A stretch of 27,028 nucleotides of DNA, taken from positions 1 to 27,028 of IMG/VR virus record IMGVR_UViG_3300036770_007848, one strand, 5' to 3'. Below the pieces are notes generated by a model. It saw only the letters and a list, made by a program, of their open reading frames with translations, ran no database searches and was not told where the DNA came from. Source of the DNA: a virus. Shown in pieces: positions 20,736 to 27,028 of the stretch (positions are counted from its first letter, which is position 1; each line of letters starts with the position of its first letter). The position numbers and the translations under genes were made by a program.

Positions 20736-22309
20736 AAGATCGCATCGCCAACTACATCCGAGCCGGTTACCCCGGTCTCTATATCACTTCCCACGAGGAG
20801 CAACGCGTCGAGGCCGTGATGCGTGAGGCCGTCGTCGAGGTGAACAAGAAGCACAACGACCGCCCGTTCGTCCTCCATCTGTGGAGCTGCACCGAGGGCC
20901 TGATCGAGGTCGGCCCCGACGCCGAGCACGACCGTTCCGGCCCCAAGCTCCAGGAGCCGATGGAAATGCTCGAGGCCTTCTACAAGGCCCCGCAGAAGAC
21001 GATCTACCTGATCCGCGATTTCCATCTCTTCCTCGAGGACCGGAACGCGATGGTCTGGCGGAAATTCAAGGACGCCCTGTTGCAGGGCAAGGCCAACAAC
21101 AAGGCGCTCGTGATCCTCGGCTGCCGCTTCACCGTGCCGCCCGAGCTGGAACGCGAAATCGCCGTGATCGAGTTCAGTCTGCCCGACCGCGAGCAACTGC
21201 GCGAGGTGCTGCATGGCCTGCTCCAGGCCAACGGCAAGGACGTCTCTAGTCTCGACGGCGACGAGGTCGGAATCCTCTCCGCGGCCGGCGGGCTGACGAC
21301 GACCGAGGCCGAGAATGCGTTCGCCCTCTCCGTGGTGGAGCGCGGCAAGATCTGCCGCGAGATCGTGTTTCGCGAAAAGTGCCAGGCCGTGAAGAAAAAC
21401 GGCCTCCTCGAGGTCGTCGACTCCCACGTGACGCTCGCCGACATCGGCGGCCTCGATGCCCTGAAGAAATGGCTCCTGGAGCGGCGCGACGCCTTCAGCG
21501 ACGAGGCCAAATCCTACGGCCTGCCCACGCCCCGCGGCTTCCTCGCGGTCGGCAATCCGGGCACCGGCAAGACGCTCACCGCGAAAGCCTGCCGCAGCGT
21601 GTTCGACGTGCCGCTGCTGCGGCTCGATGCCGCGAAACTCTTCGGCTCGCTCGTCGGCCAGACCGAGAGCAACTGGCGCAGCGTGCATGCGACCGCGAAG
21701 GCGATGGCGCCCTGCATTCTGCACATCGACGAGGTCGACGGCGCGATGAGCGGCGGATCCTCGTCCGGGTCCACGGATGGCGGCACCACGAGCCGCGTCA
21801 TCAAGAGCATCCTCCAGGACATGCAGGACAACAGCGAGGGGATCTTCTACGTGCTCACGGCGAACGACGTGGACAACCTGCCCTCGCCCCTCCTGCGGCG
21901 CATGGACGAGGTCTGGAACGTGGAGCTGCCGAACGAGAACGAGCGGCTGGCCGTCTGGACGATCCAGATCCGCAAAGCCCGCCGCGATCCGCGTAAGTTC
22001 GACCTGCCGAAGCTCGTCAAGGCCTCGGAGGGCTACAGCGGCGCCGAGATCGAGAAGCTCGTGGCGCAGTCGCTCTACACGGCGTTTGCCGACAGCCATC
22101 GCGAGCCCACGACGGGGGACATGCTCGGGCTCATGGAGACGTTCATGCCGATGTCGAAGACGATGGCCGCCGACATCGCCCGCCGCACCGAGCGCCTGAA
22201 GGGCGTGGCGAAACTCGCGAGCGGCGTCGCCGCCGCGGGCAACCCGGACAACCGGGCGCCGATGGCCCCGAAGGGCACCCGCAAAATTAGCTTCACCAAG
22301 GCGGCGTGA
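20732..22309 (+). CDS. Ycf46-like AAA+ ATPase
   Basis: 525 residues. The N-terminal part (about 1-215) is a degenerate RecA-like domain: AGYPGLYITSHEEQRVEAVM, TIYLIRDFHLFLED, ALVILGCRFTVPPELEREIA. The C-terminal part is an active AAA+ module: DIGGLDALKKWL at 237-248, Walker A GNPGTGKT at 274-281, GQTESNWR at 309-316, Walker B CILHIDEVD at 328-336, sensor 1 TAND at 376-379, arginine-finger region LLRRMDEVW at 387-395, and the helical lid EGYSGAEIEKLV. This two-part layout is that of plastid and cyanobacterial Ycf46. The protein probably forms a hexamer and remodels an unknown partner using ATP. Ycf35 and DUF2997 genes lie upstream. Confidence 0.92.
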   Translation: MKDRIANYIRAGYPGLYITSHEEQRVEAVMREAVVEVNKKHNDRPFVLHLWSCTEGLIEVGPDAEHDRSGPKLQEPMEMLEAFYKAPQKTIYLIRDFHLFLEDRNAMVWRKFKDALLQGKANNKALVILGCRFTVPPELEREIAVIEFSLPDREQLREVLHGLLQANGKDVSSLDGDEVGILSAAGGLTTTEAENAFALSVVERGKICREIVFREKCQAVKKNGLLEVVDSHVTLADIGGLDALKKWLLERRDAFSDEAKSYGLPTPRGFLAVGNPGTGKTLTAKACRSVFDVPLLRLDAAKLFGSLVGQTESNWRSVHATAKAMAPCILHIDEVDGAMSGGSSSGSTDGGTTSRVIKSILQDMQDNSEGIFYVLTANDVDNLPSPLLRRMDEVWNVELPNENERLAVWTIQIRKARRDPRKFDLPKLVKASEGYSGAEIEKLVAQSLYTAFADSHREPTTGDMLGLMETFMPMSKTMAADIARRTERLKGVAKLASGVAAAGNPDNRAPMAPKGTRKISFTKAA

Positions 22310-22312
22310 TTT

Positions 22313-22591
22313 ATGAGTGACATCCTCGACACCCCGCAAGGGAAACGGGCGTGGAAGCAGATCGTCCGATGTTTCCAAAAAGCGCCGCACGCCTTGGAAC
22401 GAGGATGTGGCCGGGACACGCTGACCCATTGGATCGCCTGGGCTACGCCCAGGAGCCGTGGCAGCTTCGCGTATCGCCTGTATCCTTCCAAGCACTACCG
22501 ACAAACCCTCCTAGCGGCAGCCGCTCGCGGGTGGGTCGAGGTGCTGCCGCCGTCCCCTTCCGGGCACTCCCGGTTCAAACTCCTCCGATAG
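22313..22591 (+). CDS. Hypothetical small basic protein
   Basis: 92 residues, four bases after the ATPase stop. Strongly basic: QGKRAWKQIVRCFQKAPHAL, then HWIAWATPRSRGSFAYRLYP, then WVEVLPPSPSGHSRFKLLR. A winged-helix-like layout (helices followed by a beta hairpin) is possible. No family known. Its place in the ATPase operon suggests co-expression only. Confidence 0.68.
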   Translation: MSDILDTPQGKRAWKQIVRCFQKAPHALERGCGRDTLTHWIAWATPRSRGSFAYRLYPSKHYRQTLLAAAARGWVEVLPPSPSGHSRFKLLR

Positions 22592-22656
22592 CCGTCTGAA
22601 CATGGACCACGAAATCGACAACCCAACCCCCGACGACGCGGGTCACCCAATTCGCC

Positions 22657-22941
22657 TTGAGCGACGGGCTGGTGAGGCGGGTCGGCGAGCAACTCACGGC
22701 CGGTGCGCTCCGCTACCTCAGCCTGTTTGCGCTGGTCATAACGCTCCTACTGATCGTCTTCGCACTCGCTCGCGACCTCCTCGAGATCGGCGTCGACGAC
22801 AGCGACACCTCGGCCCGCGAGCGCAGCGGCCTCGCTATACACACCGACGCCAAGACGGGCGTCCAATACGTCAGCACCCCGGGTGGCGGCCTGCATGTGC
22901 GGGTCGATGCCGACGGGAAACCAATAACCTCGCCAAAATAA
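22657..22941 (+). CDS. Single-pass membrane protein, probably frameshifted at its 5' end
   Basis: The open frame lacks an ATG and begins at TTG 22657 (94 residues): a cytoplasmic segment DGLVRRVGEQLTAGALRY, one transmembrane helix LSLFALVITLLLIVFALA (about 20-38), and a polar exported domain (GVQYVSTPGGGLHVRVDADG). ATG 22602 in another frame reads MDHEIDNPTPDDA; removing one G from the GGG at 22640-22642 would fuse it to VTQFALSDGLVRRVGEQL and give a natural 112-residue protein starting 10 bases after the previous stop. Either an indel error or a mutated start. Function unknown; a holin is possible but unsupported. Confidence 0.65.
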   Translation: MSDGLVRRVGEQLTAGALRYLSLFALVITLLLIVFALARDLLEIGVDDSDTSARERSGLAIHTDAKTGVQYVSTPGGGLHVRVDADGKPITSPK

Positions 22942-22956
22942 CAGGTTTCAACAGTT
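22940..22956 (+). repeat. 17-bp repeat AACAGGTTTCAACAGTT, copy 2
   Basis: Same 17-mer as at 5012-5028 on the opposite strand. It begins within the stop of the membrane-protein gene and precedes the HNH endonuclease gene. TTGACGC adjoins both copies, after the repeat here and before it at the terminase copy. Confidence 0.7.
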
Positions 22957-22990
22957 GACGCGGAACCCGTGCCGAAGATGCACTAGTCGG

Positions 22991-23479
22991 ATGTCCATTT
23001 CCCTACACCGTTACGCGCCACGCGGATCTTCCGCGGAAACTCGTCTGTCGTTTCGGACTCGCAAAACAGACTCTTGCTGGTTTTGGGAAGGCCACCGAAA
23101 TACGCTCGGCTACGGCGTTATCCGCCACCAGCGGAAAACTTGGTTGGCGCACCGCCTATCCTACGCCGTCCGGGTCGGCCCAATCCCGCATGGATTGCTG
23201 GTGTGTCACAACTGTGACAACCCCTCGTGCGTCCGTCCCGATCACCTCGTTCTGGGCACCGATCGCGACAACACGGCGGATTCCGTGTGGCGAGGCCGGG
23301 CGCGAAAAGCGAGAGGGGAGATCCACCTGAGTGCCAAACTAACCGAACAGGACGTCCGAAAAATCCGACAAGAAGAACAGGGATACGGTTACGCCGTGAA
23401 ACTCGCCAATGAGTTTGGCGTATCCGTAAGCGCAATACAAAAAATTCGCCAAAATATAACCTGGCGCCATCTCCTATGA
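22991..23479 (+). CDS. HNH homing endonuclease
   Basis: 162 residues from ATG 22991 (a TTG at 22955 is possible). Residues about 29-95 carry the HNH_3-type nuclease: CWFWEGHRNTLGYGVIR, LAHRLSYAVRVGPIPHGLLV, CHNCDNPSCVRPDHLVLGT, with the HR-x-SY, CHNCDNPSCVRP and DHL motifs that form the beta-beta-alpha-metal site. The C-terminus (KLTEQDVRKIRQ, VKLANEFGVSVSAIQKIRQN) is a helix-turn-helix DNA-binding segment usual for free-standing phage homing enzymes. It is lower in GC than its neighbours, consistent with recent arrival. The stop overlaps the ligase ATG. Confidence 0.93.
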   Translation: MSISLHRYAPRGSSAETRLSFRTRKTDSCWFWEGHRNTLGYGVIRHQRKTWLAHRLSYAVRVGPIPHGLLVCHNCDNPSCVRPDHLVLGTDRDNTADSVWRGRARKARGEIHLSAKLTEQDVRKIRQEEQGYGYAVKLANEFGVSVSAIQKIRQNITWRHLL

Positions 23480-24348
23480 AGTTCAAGCCACTGCTCGCCG
23501 AGGCCGTCGAAGACGTCGCCTCCCTCAACTACCCCGTTATGGTGAGTTGCAAACTGGACGGCATCCGTTGCCTCATCATCGACGGCGTCGCCACGTCCCG
23601 GTCGCTGAAGCCGATCCCGAACCGGTTCATCCAGTCCGTGATAGGCAAGCCCGAGTTCAACGGCCTCGACGGCGAATTGCTCGTCGGCGACACGTTTCAA
23701 CAGTCTACGTCGGGCATCATGTCGGAGGACGGCGAGCCGGATTTTCACTTCGCCGTGTTCGACAATATCACGAACCCGAACGCCCCATTCGTGGACCGGC
23801 TGGCCTCACTGCAAGACTTCCCTCTACACCCGAGGATTCGGATCGTCCCTCACCACACGGTCAACAGTGCGGAGCGTCTGCGCTCGCTGTATGAGGGGTT
23901 CCTCGAGGGCGGCCACGAGGGGGCGATGATCCGTCGACCGGACGGGCACTATAAATTCAACCGCTCAACGCTCCGTGAGGCCCTGCTCCTAAAGTGGAAA
24001 CCCTTCGCCGACGCCGAGGCCACGATCGTCGGTTTCGAGGAGCGCATGCACAACGCCAACGAGGCGAAGACGAACGCCCTCGGCCGCACGGAGCGGTCGT
24101 CGCACAAGGACAACCTCGTGCCGATGGGCACACTCGGGGCGCTCGTGTGCATCAACTCGGACAAGTGGCCGGGGCAGACCTTCAACCTCGGGACCGGCTT
24201 CGACGACTTCACCCGGGCGAATATCTGGGCGAAGCAGCACGAGTTCCTGGGCAAGACCGTGAAGTTCAAGTATCAGGCGATCGGCACCGTCGACAAGCCG
24301 CGCATCCCGGTGTTTTTGGGGTTCCGGGATGGGAGGGATGTGTCGTGA
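23476..24348 (+). CDS. ATP-dependent DNA ligase, T7-like
   Basis: 290 residues. Seals nicks with ATP, serving phage replication and repair. Motif I KLDGIR has the adenylated lysine K26; LDGELL at 64-69, motif III FAVFDN at 92-97, motif IV EGAMIR at 148-153 and motif V LLKWKPF at 170-176 are all present. The C-terminal third (FNLGTGFDDFTRANIW, KFKYQAIG) is the OB-fold. The length and absence of an N-terminal DNA-binding domain match compact phage ligases such as T7. The next gene starts at an overlapping GTG. Confidence 0.95.
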   Translation: MKFKPLLAEAVEDVASLNYPVMVSCKLDGIRCLIIDGVATSRSLKPIPNRFIQSVIGKPEFNGLDGELLVGDTFQQSTSGIMSEDGEPDFHFAVFDNITNPNAPFVDRLASLQDFPLHPRIRIVPHHTVNSAERLRSLYEGFLEGGHEGAMIRRPDGHYKFNRSTLREALLLKWKPFADAEATIVGFEERMHNANEAKTNALGRTERSSHKDNLVPMGTLGALVCINSDKWPGQTFNLGTGFDDFTRANIWAKQHEFLGKTVKFKYQAIGTVDKPRIPVFLGFRDGRDVS

Positions 24349-24638
24349 GCGCCGCGCATACGCCGGGACCCCTCGAAGCAGGAGAGCTGGCCGCACCGGC
24401 CTACGCACCGCAGTTCGGCATCTACGCCCGGGGCACGATCCACCCCCTGGCGATCGTGATGGGCGACCGCGCCGAGGCGGATGTCGTCTTGTTCGCCGCC
24501 GCGCCGGAGCTGCTGCGCGAATTGAAGATCGCGGAAAGGTTCATGCGCGGCTTCGAGGGTGACGAGGTGCAGAAGGGCGTTGACGCCCGGCTAGCCGGCA
24601 TGCGCGCCGCGATCGCCAAGGCGGAGGGCCGGTCGTGA
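24345..24638 (+). CDS. Conserved phage protein (AAAPELL family)
   Basis: 97 residues, GTG start overlapping the ligase stop (GTGA). SAAHTPGPLEAGELAAPAYA, then GDRAEADVVLFAAAPELLRE, then an amphipathic C-terminal helix. The opening HTPGPW-like segment, an (A/D)A..L.AAAPELL helix and a short tail define a family common in phages, thought by some to be linked to replication or recombination genes but not characterised. Confidence 0.85.
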   Translation: MSAAHTPGPLEAGELAAPAYAPQFGIYARGTIHPLAIVMGDRAEADVVLFAAAPELLRELKIAERFMRGFEGDEVQKGVDARLAGMRAAIAKAEGRS

Positions 24639-24880
24639 GCGCCGCACCCTTCGGCGATTTCCGAATGGGCGGGCACTCCACGCCCGAAGCCCGGAGATTT
24701 CTCGGCCTGAAGTGGATCCGCCCCGCCGTCGCCGACTCGATCGTGGCGCGACGAGGCGACCACTTTATCCAGACCACGCACGATGCGGCCGGGTTCATCG
24801 TGTGCCACCCGAACGGCATCAGCCGAATCTACTACGATGTCGATGAGGCCTTCGAACACATGAAATGGAAGGTCCCGTGA
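24635..24880 (+). CDS. Hypothetical protein
   Basis: 81 residues, GTG start overlapping the previous stop. RRFLGLKWIRPAVADSIVAR, HFIQTTHDAAGFIVCHPNGI, SRIYYDVDEAFEHM. A strand-rich compact protein with a closing helix; no family known. The GTGA coupling at both ends supports it. Confidence 0.72.
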   Translation: MSAAPFGDFRMGGHSTPEARRFLGLKWIRPAVADSIVARRGDHFIQTTHDAAGFIVCHPNGISRIYYDVDEAFEHMKWKVP

Positions 24881-25194
24881 AATACACCCGCCTCGCCCGC
24901 TCCTGGGAGAAACAGACTTGGTATCGGCTCGAGAACGGGTGGACGGCCGTCGTCGAATATAACCCGAGCTACGGCGAGTTCGTCAAAGCCCTGCTCGGGC
25001 CTGGCGTAGACGACCCGTGCGGTAAAGACGGTCCGGTGTGGCTGGCCTGCAACGGGCGGCCGCCGTCCCTGGGCGCCGCTCACTACAACGCTATACTCAA
25101 GACGACACGTTACGTGGACCTGCCGGCGTTCGCCGCGCCGTGGCGATCGCCCGACTGGCACGGATTGGTCTGGCCTGACTTTCTACGACAATGA
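24877..25194 (+). CDS. Hypothetical protein
   Basis: 105 residues from GTG 24877, which overlaps the previous stop (GTGA) and follows GGAAGG at 24867-24872, a good ribosome binding site. An ATG at 24865 would add four residues. Sequence: KYTRLARSWEKQTWYRLENG, EYNPSYGEFVKALLGPG, WLACNGRPPSLGAAHYNAIL, then SPDWHGLVWPDFLRQ. Trp/Tyr-rich, probably alpha/beta. No family recognised. Confidence 0.75.
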   Translation: MKYTRLARSWEKQTWYRLENGWTAVVEYNPSYGEFVKALLGPGVDDPCGKDGPVWLACNGRPPSLGAAHYNAILKTTRYVDLPAFAAPWRSPDWHGLVWPDFLRQ

Positions 25195-25439
25195 CCATCT
25201 ACAAATTCCCGATCCCGATCCAAGACACGTTCACCGTCCCGCTGCCGGATGACGCCGTAGTCGTCCATGCGGGACTCGATCCGCAGGGCGTGCCGTGCCT
25301 CTGGGCGCGGCTCGACCCGAACGCACCGCGGACGGATCGCGTGTTCCACCTCCGCGGCACGGGCCATCCGGTCCCCGACGACCTACACCATATAGCGTCG
25401 TTCGTGAACGGCCCGTTCGTCTGGCACCTCTTCGAATGA
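25191..25439 (+). CDS. Conserved phage protein, DUF7352-like
   Basis: 82 residues. TIYKFPIPIQDTFTVPLPDD, AVVVHAGLDPQGVPCLWARL, FHLRGTGHPVPDDLHHIASF, GPFVWHLFE. The strand-only pattern with CLWA, GTGHP and a terminal FVWH(V/L)FE is a common phage family (DUF7352 as I know it). Function unknown. Coupled by ATGA at both ends. Confidence 0.87.
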   Translation: MTIYKFPIPIQDTFTVPLPDDAVVVHAGLDPQGVPCLWARLDPNAPRTDRVFHLRGTGHPVPDDLHHIASFVNGPFVWHLFE

Positions 25440-25705
25440 GCGCCACCGCCCACCCGCCGATCGGCCAGCGCACCTACGTGCTCGGGATCATCGACTCCCA
25501 CGGCGCGGTCCACTCAGTCCTGGCCCGGCATCCCGGGCAGATCCACGAGGACTTCTGGCCGGTGGCGTATCGGAAATGGCGATACGCGACATGGTGCAAA
25601 CAGCTCTGCGTCCTCGGGGACAAAACCGAGAGCGTGGAGCACCGGCTCACCGTTGAGGAAGTCGATGCGATCGAGCGCCACCTCGAAAAGAAAGGCCTGC
25701 GATGA
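25436..25705 (+). CDS. Hypothetical protein
   Basis: 89 residues from ATG 25436 (ATGA). RTYVLGIIDSHGAVHSVLAR, IHEDFWPVAYRKWRYATWCK, VEHRLTVEEVDAIERHLEKK. The strand-turn-strand with a W-rich middle and a C-terminal helix is compact; no family is assigned. Confidence 0.75.
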   Translation: MSATAHPPIGQRTYVLGIIDSHGAVHSVLARHPGQIHEDFWPVAYRKWRYATWCKQLCVLGDKTESVEHRLTVEEVDAIERHLEKKGLR

Positions 25706-25914
25706 ACGAAATCGAAATCACCACCACGCCCACCAAAACGCCGCTCCTGAACCGGGCCAAGGTCAAGGCGCTCGCCCTGGCCTGTGCCCAGCGCCGGGCG
25801 CGCAAATTCACCCGCGTCAGCAACGAGTTCTACGTCGGCGCCGAGGCTGCGTTGCGGAACTACATCCACCGCCACGTGGAGAACCATCCCTCGGTCGGGG
25901 TGACGATCCGATGA
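25702..25914 (+). CDS. Small helical phage protein, possibly DNA-binding
   Basis: 70 residues, ATGA coupled at both ends. After a Thr/Pro-rich start: RAKVKALALACAQRRARKFT, RVSNEFYVGAEAALRNYIHR, HVENHPSVGVTIR. The ARKFTRVS-x-EF...E.A.RN(Y/F)I...V..HPS pattern recurs in uncharacterised phage proteins. The short helix-loop-long helix-loop-helix order faintly recalls a histone fold; this is a resemblance only. Confidence 0.78.
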   Translation: MNEIEITTTPTKTPLLNRAKVKALALACAQRRARKFTRVSNEFYVGAEAALRNYIHRHVENHPSVGVTIR

Positions 25915-26825
25915 AGCCGAAGCGGAAGCGACCGAAGTGGGTGCCGCTCATGCCGCTGAACGAGGCCCGCGATCAAGCGACGTTCCAGGCATTCCTCCTC
26001 GCAGAGATAGGGCGCAACCTGGGGCTGCCGCGAGACTTCGTCGACGAACCCAACACGCAGGTCTGGGCGCCGTGGTCGACGTCGGCGCCCGCTCCGATTC
26101 CGCGCCAGCCTGTCTCGCTGACCTACCCCGGGATCAGGCAAAGCCGCCGGGTCGTGCTCGAGCTCGGGTTCCGCGGTTACGGTCTGGGGGCCGAAATGGT
26201 GGACCCGACCGGGGACCTGCTCGGGCTCATCGAGCCGGGAACGCGGCGCTTCGATCCGGTCCCGGGCGCGTGGGAGGAGACGATGACCCTGGGGCTGGCT
26301 CTGTCGCGGCTTCAGGCCGTCGGGGCAAAGTTCGATCTGATCGTCGCCGACCTGACGGAGATGCCGGATCGGCTGCCGGCCGTCGGCGCATTCGCACCCA
26401 AGCAGGAAGCGCCGTCCGGGATCGGGCGCCGGCTCCTGGCTGACAGCGCCCCGAGTCGCAAACCGGAAGCGCCGACGATCAATTCGGTCGAGGCAGTGTC
26501 CCGGGCTCTCGACCTCTTGCTGTCGCCGGAAGGCGAGGCCTTGCTCATGCGACCGTGGACTGCGGGACGGGAGCGCCATCCTCGAACCTGGCGGATTCAC
26601 CTGGACGACATGGGGCGCTGGGAAACGCACTACATCCGGATGTGGGGTGCCGGAAACGTCATCCCGATCATCAACCACGTCGCGCCCCATGTCTCCGGGG
26701 TGGACGGCCACTTACGTTGCTGGACGCGCGGGCAAACCGCCGCGTTCAAGAACGCACTTCGGGCCAGCGGGACGAAAGGGACAAAAACCGTCCCGCTGCC
26801 CACGATCGGTCGGCGCCTCGCGTAG
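25911..26825 (+). CDS. Hypothetical protein, last gene of the rightward run
   Basis: 304 residues from ATG 25911 (ATGA). Very basic start (KPKRKRPKWVPLMPLNEARD), then ARVLEL-like strands: RVVLELGFRGYGLGAEMVDP, ALSRLQAVGAKFDLIVADLT, a Pro/Ala-rich linker near 165-190, and a C-terminal helical part with EAVSRALDLLLSPEGEALLM, WRIHLDDMGRWETHYIRMWG, and HLRCWTRGQTAAFKNALRAS. No family recognised. Two domains joined by a flexible linker. Followed by a hairpin and an AT-richer region. Confidence 0.78.
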   Translation: MKPKRKRPKWVPLMPLNEARDQATFQAFLLAEIGRNLGLPRDFVDEPNTQVWAPWSTSAPAPIPRQPVSLTYPGIRQSRRVVLELGFRGYGLGAEMVDPTGDLLGLIEPGTRRFDPVPGAWEETMTLGLALSRLQAVGAKFDLIVADLTEMPDRLPAVGAFAPKQEAPSGIGRRLLADSAPSRKPEAPTINSVEAVSRALDLLLSPEGEALLMRPWTAGRERHPRTWRIHLDDMGRWETHYIRMWGAGNVIPIINHVAPHVSGVDGHLRCWTRGQTAAFKNALRASGTKGTKTVPLPTIGRRLA

Positions 26826-26848
26826 CGGGCGCACTTCCTCGAAAAAGC

Positions 26849-26868
26849 CGGTTTTCAGGTCAAAACCG
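26849..26868. terminator. Hairpin, terminator-like on the minus strand
   Basis: CGGTTTT (26849-26855) pairs with AAAACCG (26862-26868) across a 6-base loop. Read leftward, GGCTTTTT follows within three bases, so it could stop leftward transcription; read rightward there is no T-run. It lies 24 bases after the last gene. Confidence 0.4.
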
Positions 26869-26929
26869 ACTGAGACTTGCTCGCAAAAAGTTATCACAGA
26901 GTATTGATGCGTTGCGTAACCTGCGAGCG

Positions 26930-26989
26930 ATGAACACATTACAAAGAGATTCCTTCCTCCACGGTGGATCAATTTTCAATGACTTATGA
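26930..26989 (+). CDS. Possible 19-residue peptide
   Basis: ATG 26930 to TGA 26989 encodes MNTLQRDSFLHGGSIFNDL in an AT-richer stretch, and its stop overlaps ATG 26986 (ATGA), the coupling style of this genome. There is no Shine-Dalgarno sequence. A leader peptide or chance. Confidence 0.2.
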   Translation: MNTLQRDSFLHGGSIFNDL

Positions 26990-27028
26990 AAGCACTTAAC
27001 ATAATGCCGGCACGCGTAAGCATCGCGA
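26986..27028 (+). CDS. Possible start of a gene cut by the right edge
   Basis: ATG 26986 opens MKALNIMPARVSIA and is still open at the last base. Codon choice is mixed and the fragment is too short to identify. The AT-richer upstream region (26870-26985) would suit a promoter, with TTGCTC (26877) and TATTGA (26902) 19 bases apart, weakly. Confidence 0.25.
   Translation, partial: MKALNIMPARVSIA

Noticed and set aside
20408-22504. 698-codon open frame on the minus strand
   Set aside because: Antisense to the AAA+ ATPase, whose Walker motifs are intact on the plus strand.

Overview
The window is a stretch of a GC-rich, tailed double-stranded DNA bacteriophage genome (or an intact prophage segment; no bacterial flanking gene, integrase or att site is visible). 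The diagnostic genes are a GpA-type large terminase and a lambda-type portal with a gpW-like gene between them, which is the lambda order of DNA packaging and head genes and suggests a cos-type siphovirus. The host cannot be named. Most genes join by 4-base ATGA/GTGA overlaps and few starts have a Shine-Dalgarno sequence, so translational coupling dominates.

Left arm (1-7885, minus strand): one leftward late operon: small terminase, DUF6378 protein, large terminase, helix-turn-helix protein, LmbU-like DNA-binding protein, gpW-like protein, portal, DUF6321-like protein, and a long protein with an inorganic-pyrophosphatase-like domain that runs off the left edge.

Control region (7886-8189): an AT-richer divergent intergenic region with two families of repeated octamers, an 8-bp hairpin, a 16-bp long-range inverted repeat and a rightward promoter candidate.

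Right arm, first part (8190-10718): two small genes, tandem hairpins with a strong terminator, then a self-contained unit: a 28-bp perfect palindrome over a promoter candidate, a gene of atypical codon use with the best ribosome binding site in the window (9150-10220), and three tandem 79-bp repeats each carrying a terminator-like hairpin. This has the layout of a phage moron. A structured non-coding stretch follows.

Right arm, second part (10719-26825, plus strand): about forty small, tightly packed accessory/early genes. A dispersed boundary element (GACGCCC...CGATTTGGTTAAATCG, fixed 29-base spacing) separates several of them. Recognisable functions are a Ycf35/DUF1257 protein, a DUF2997 protein and a Ycf46-like AAA+ ATPase (a co-occurring trio of unknown function in cyanobacteria, plastids and phages), an atypical tRNA-like gene just upstream of the ATPase operon, an HNH homing endonuclease and a T7-like ATP-dependent DNA ligase. 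Two genes (18155-18564 and 22602-22941) look broken by single-base indels next to C or G runs; these may be sequencing errors or real lesions. The right edge (26826-27028) is AT-richer and seems to hold the start of another transcription unit.

The most unusual items are the tRNA-like gene, the moron-like unit with its triple terminator array, the boundary element, and the phage-borne Ycf35/DUF2997/Ycf46 set.
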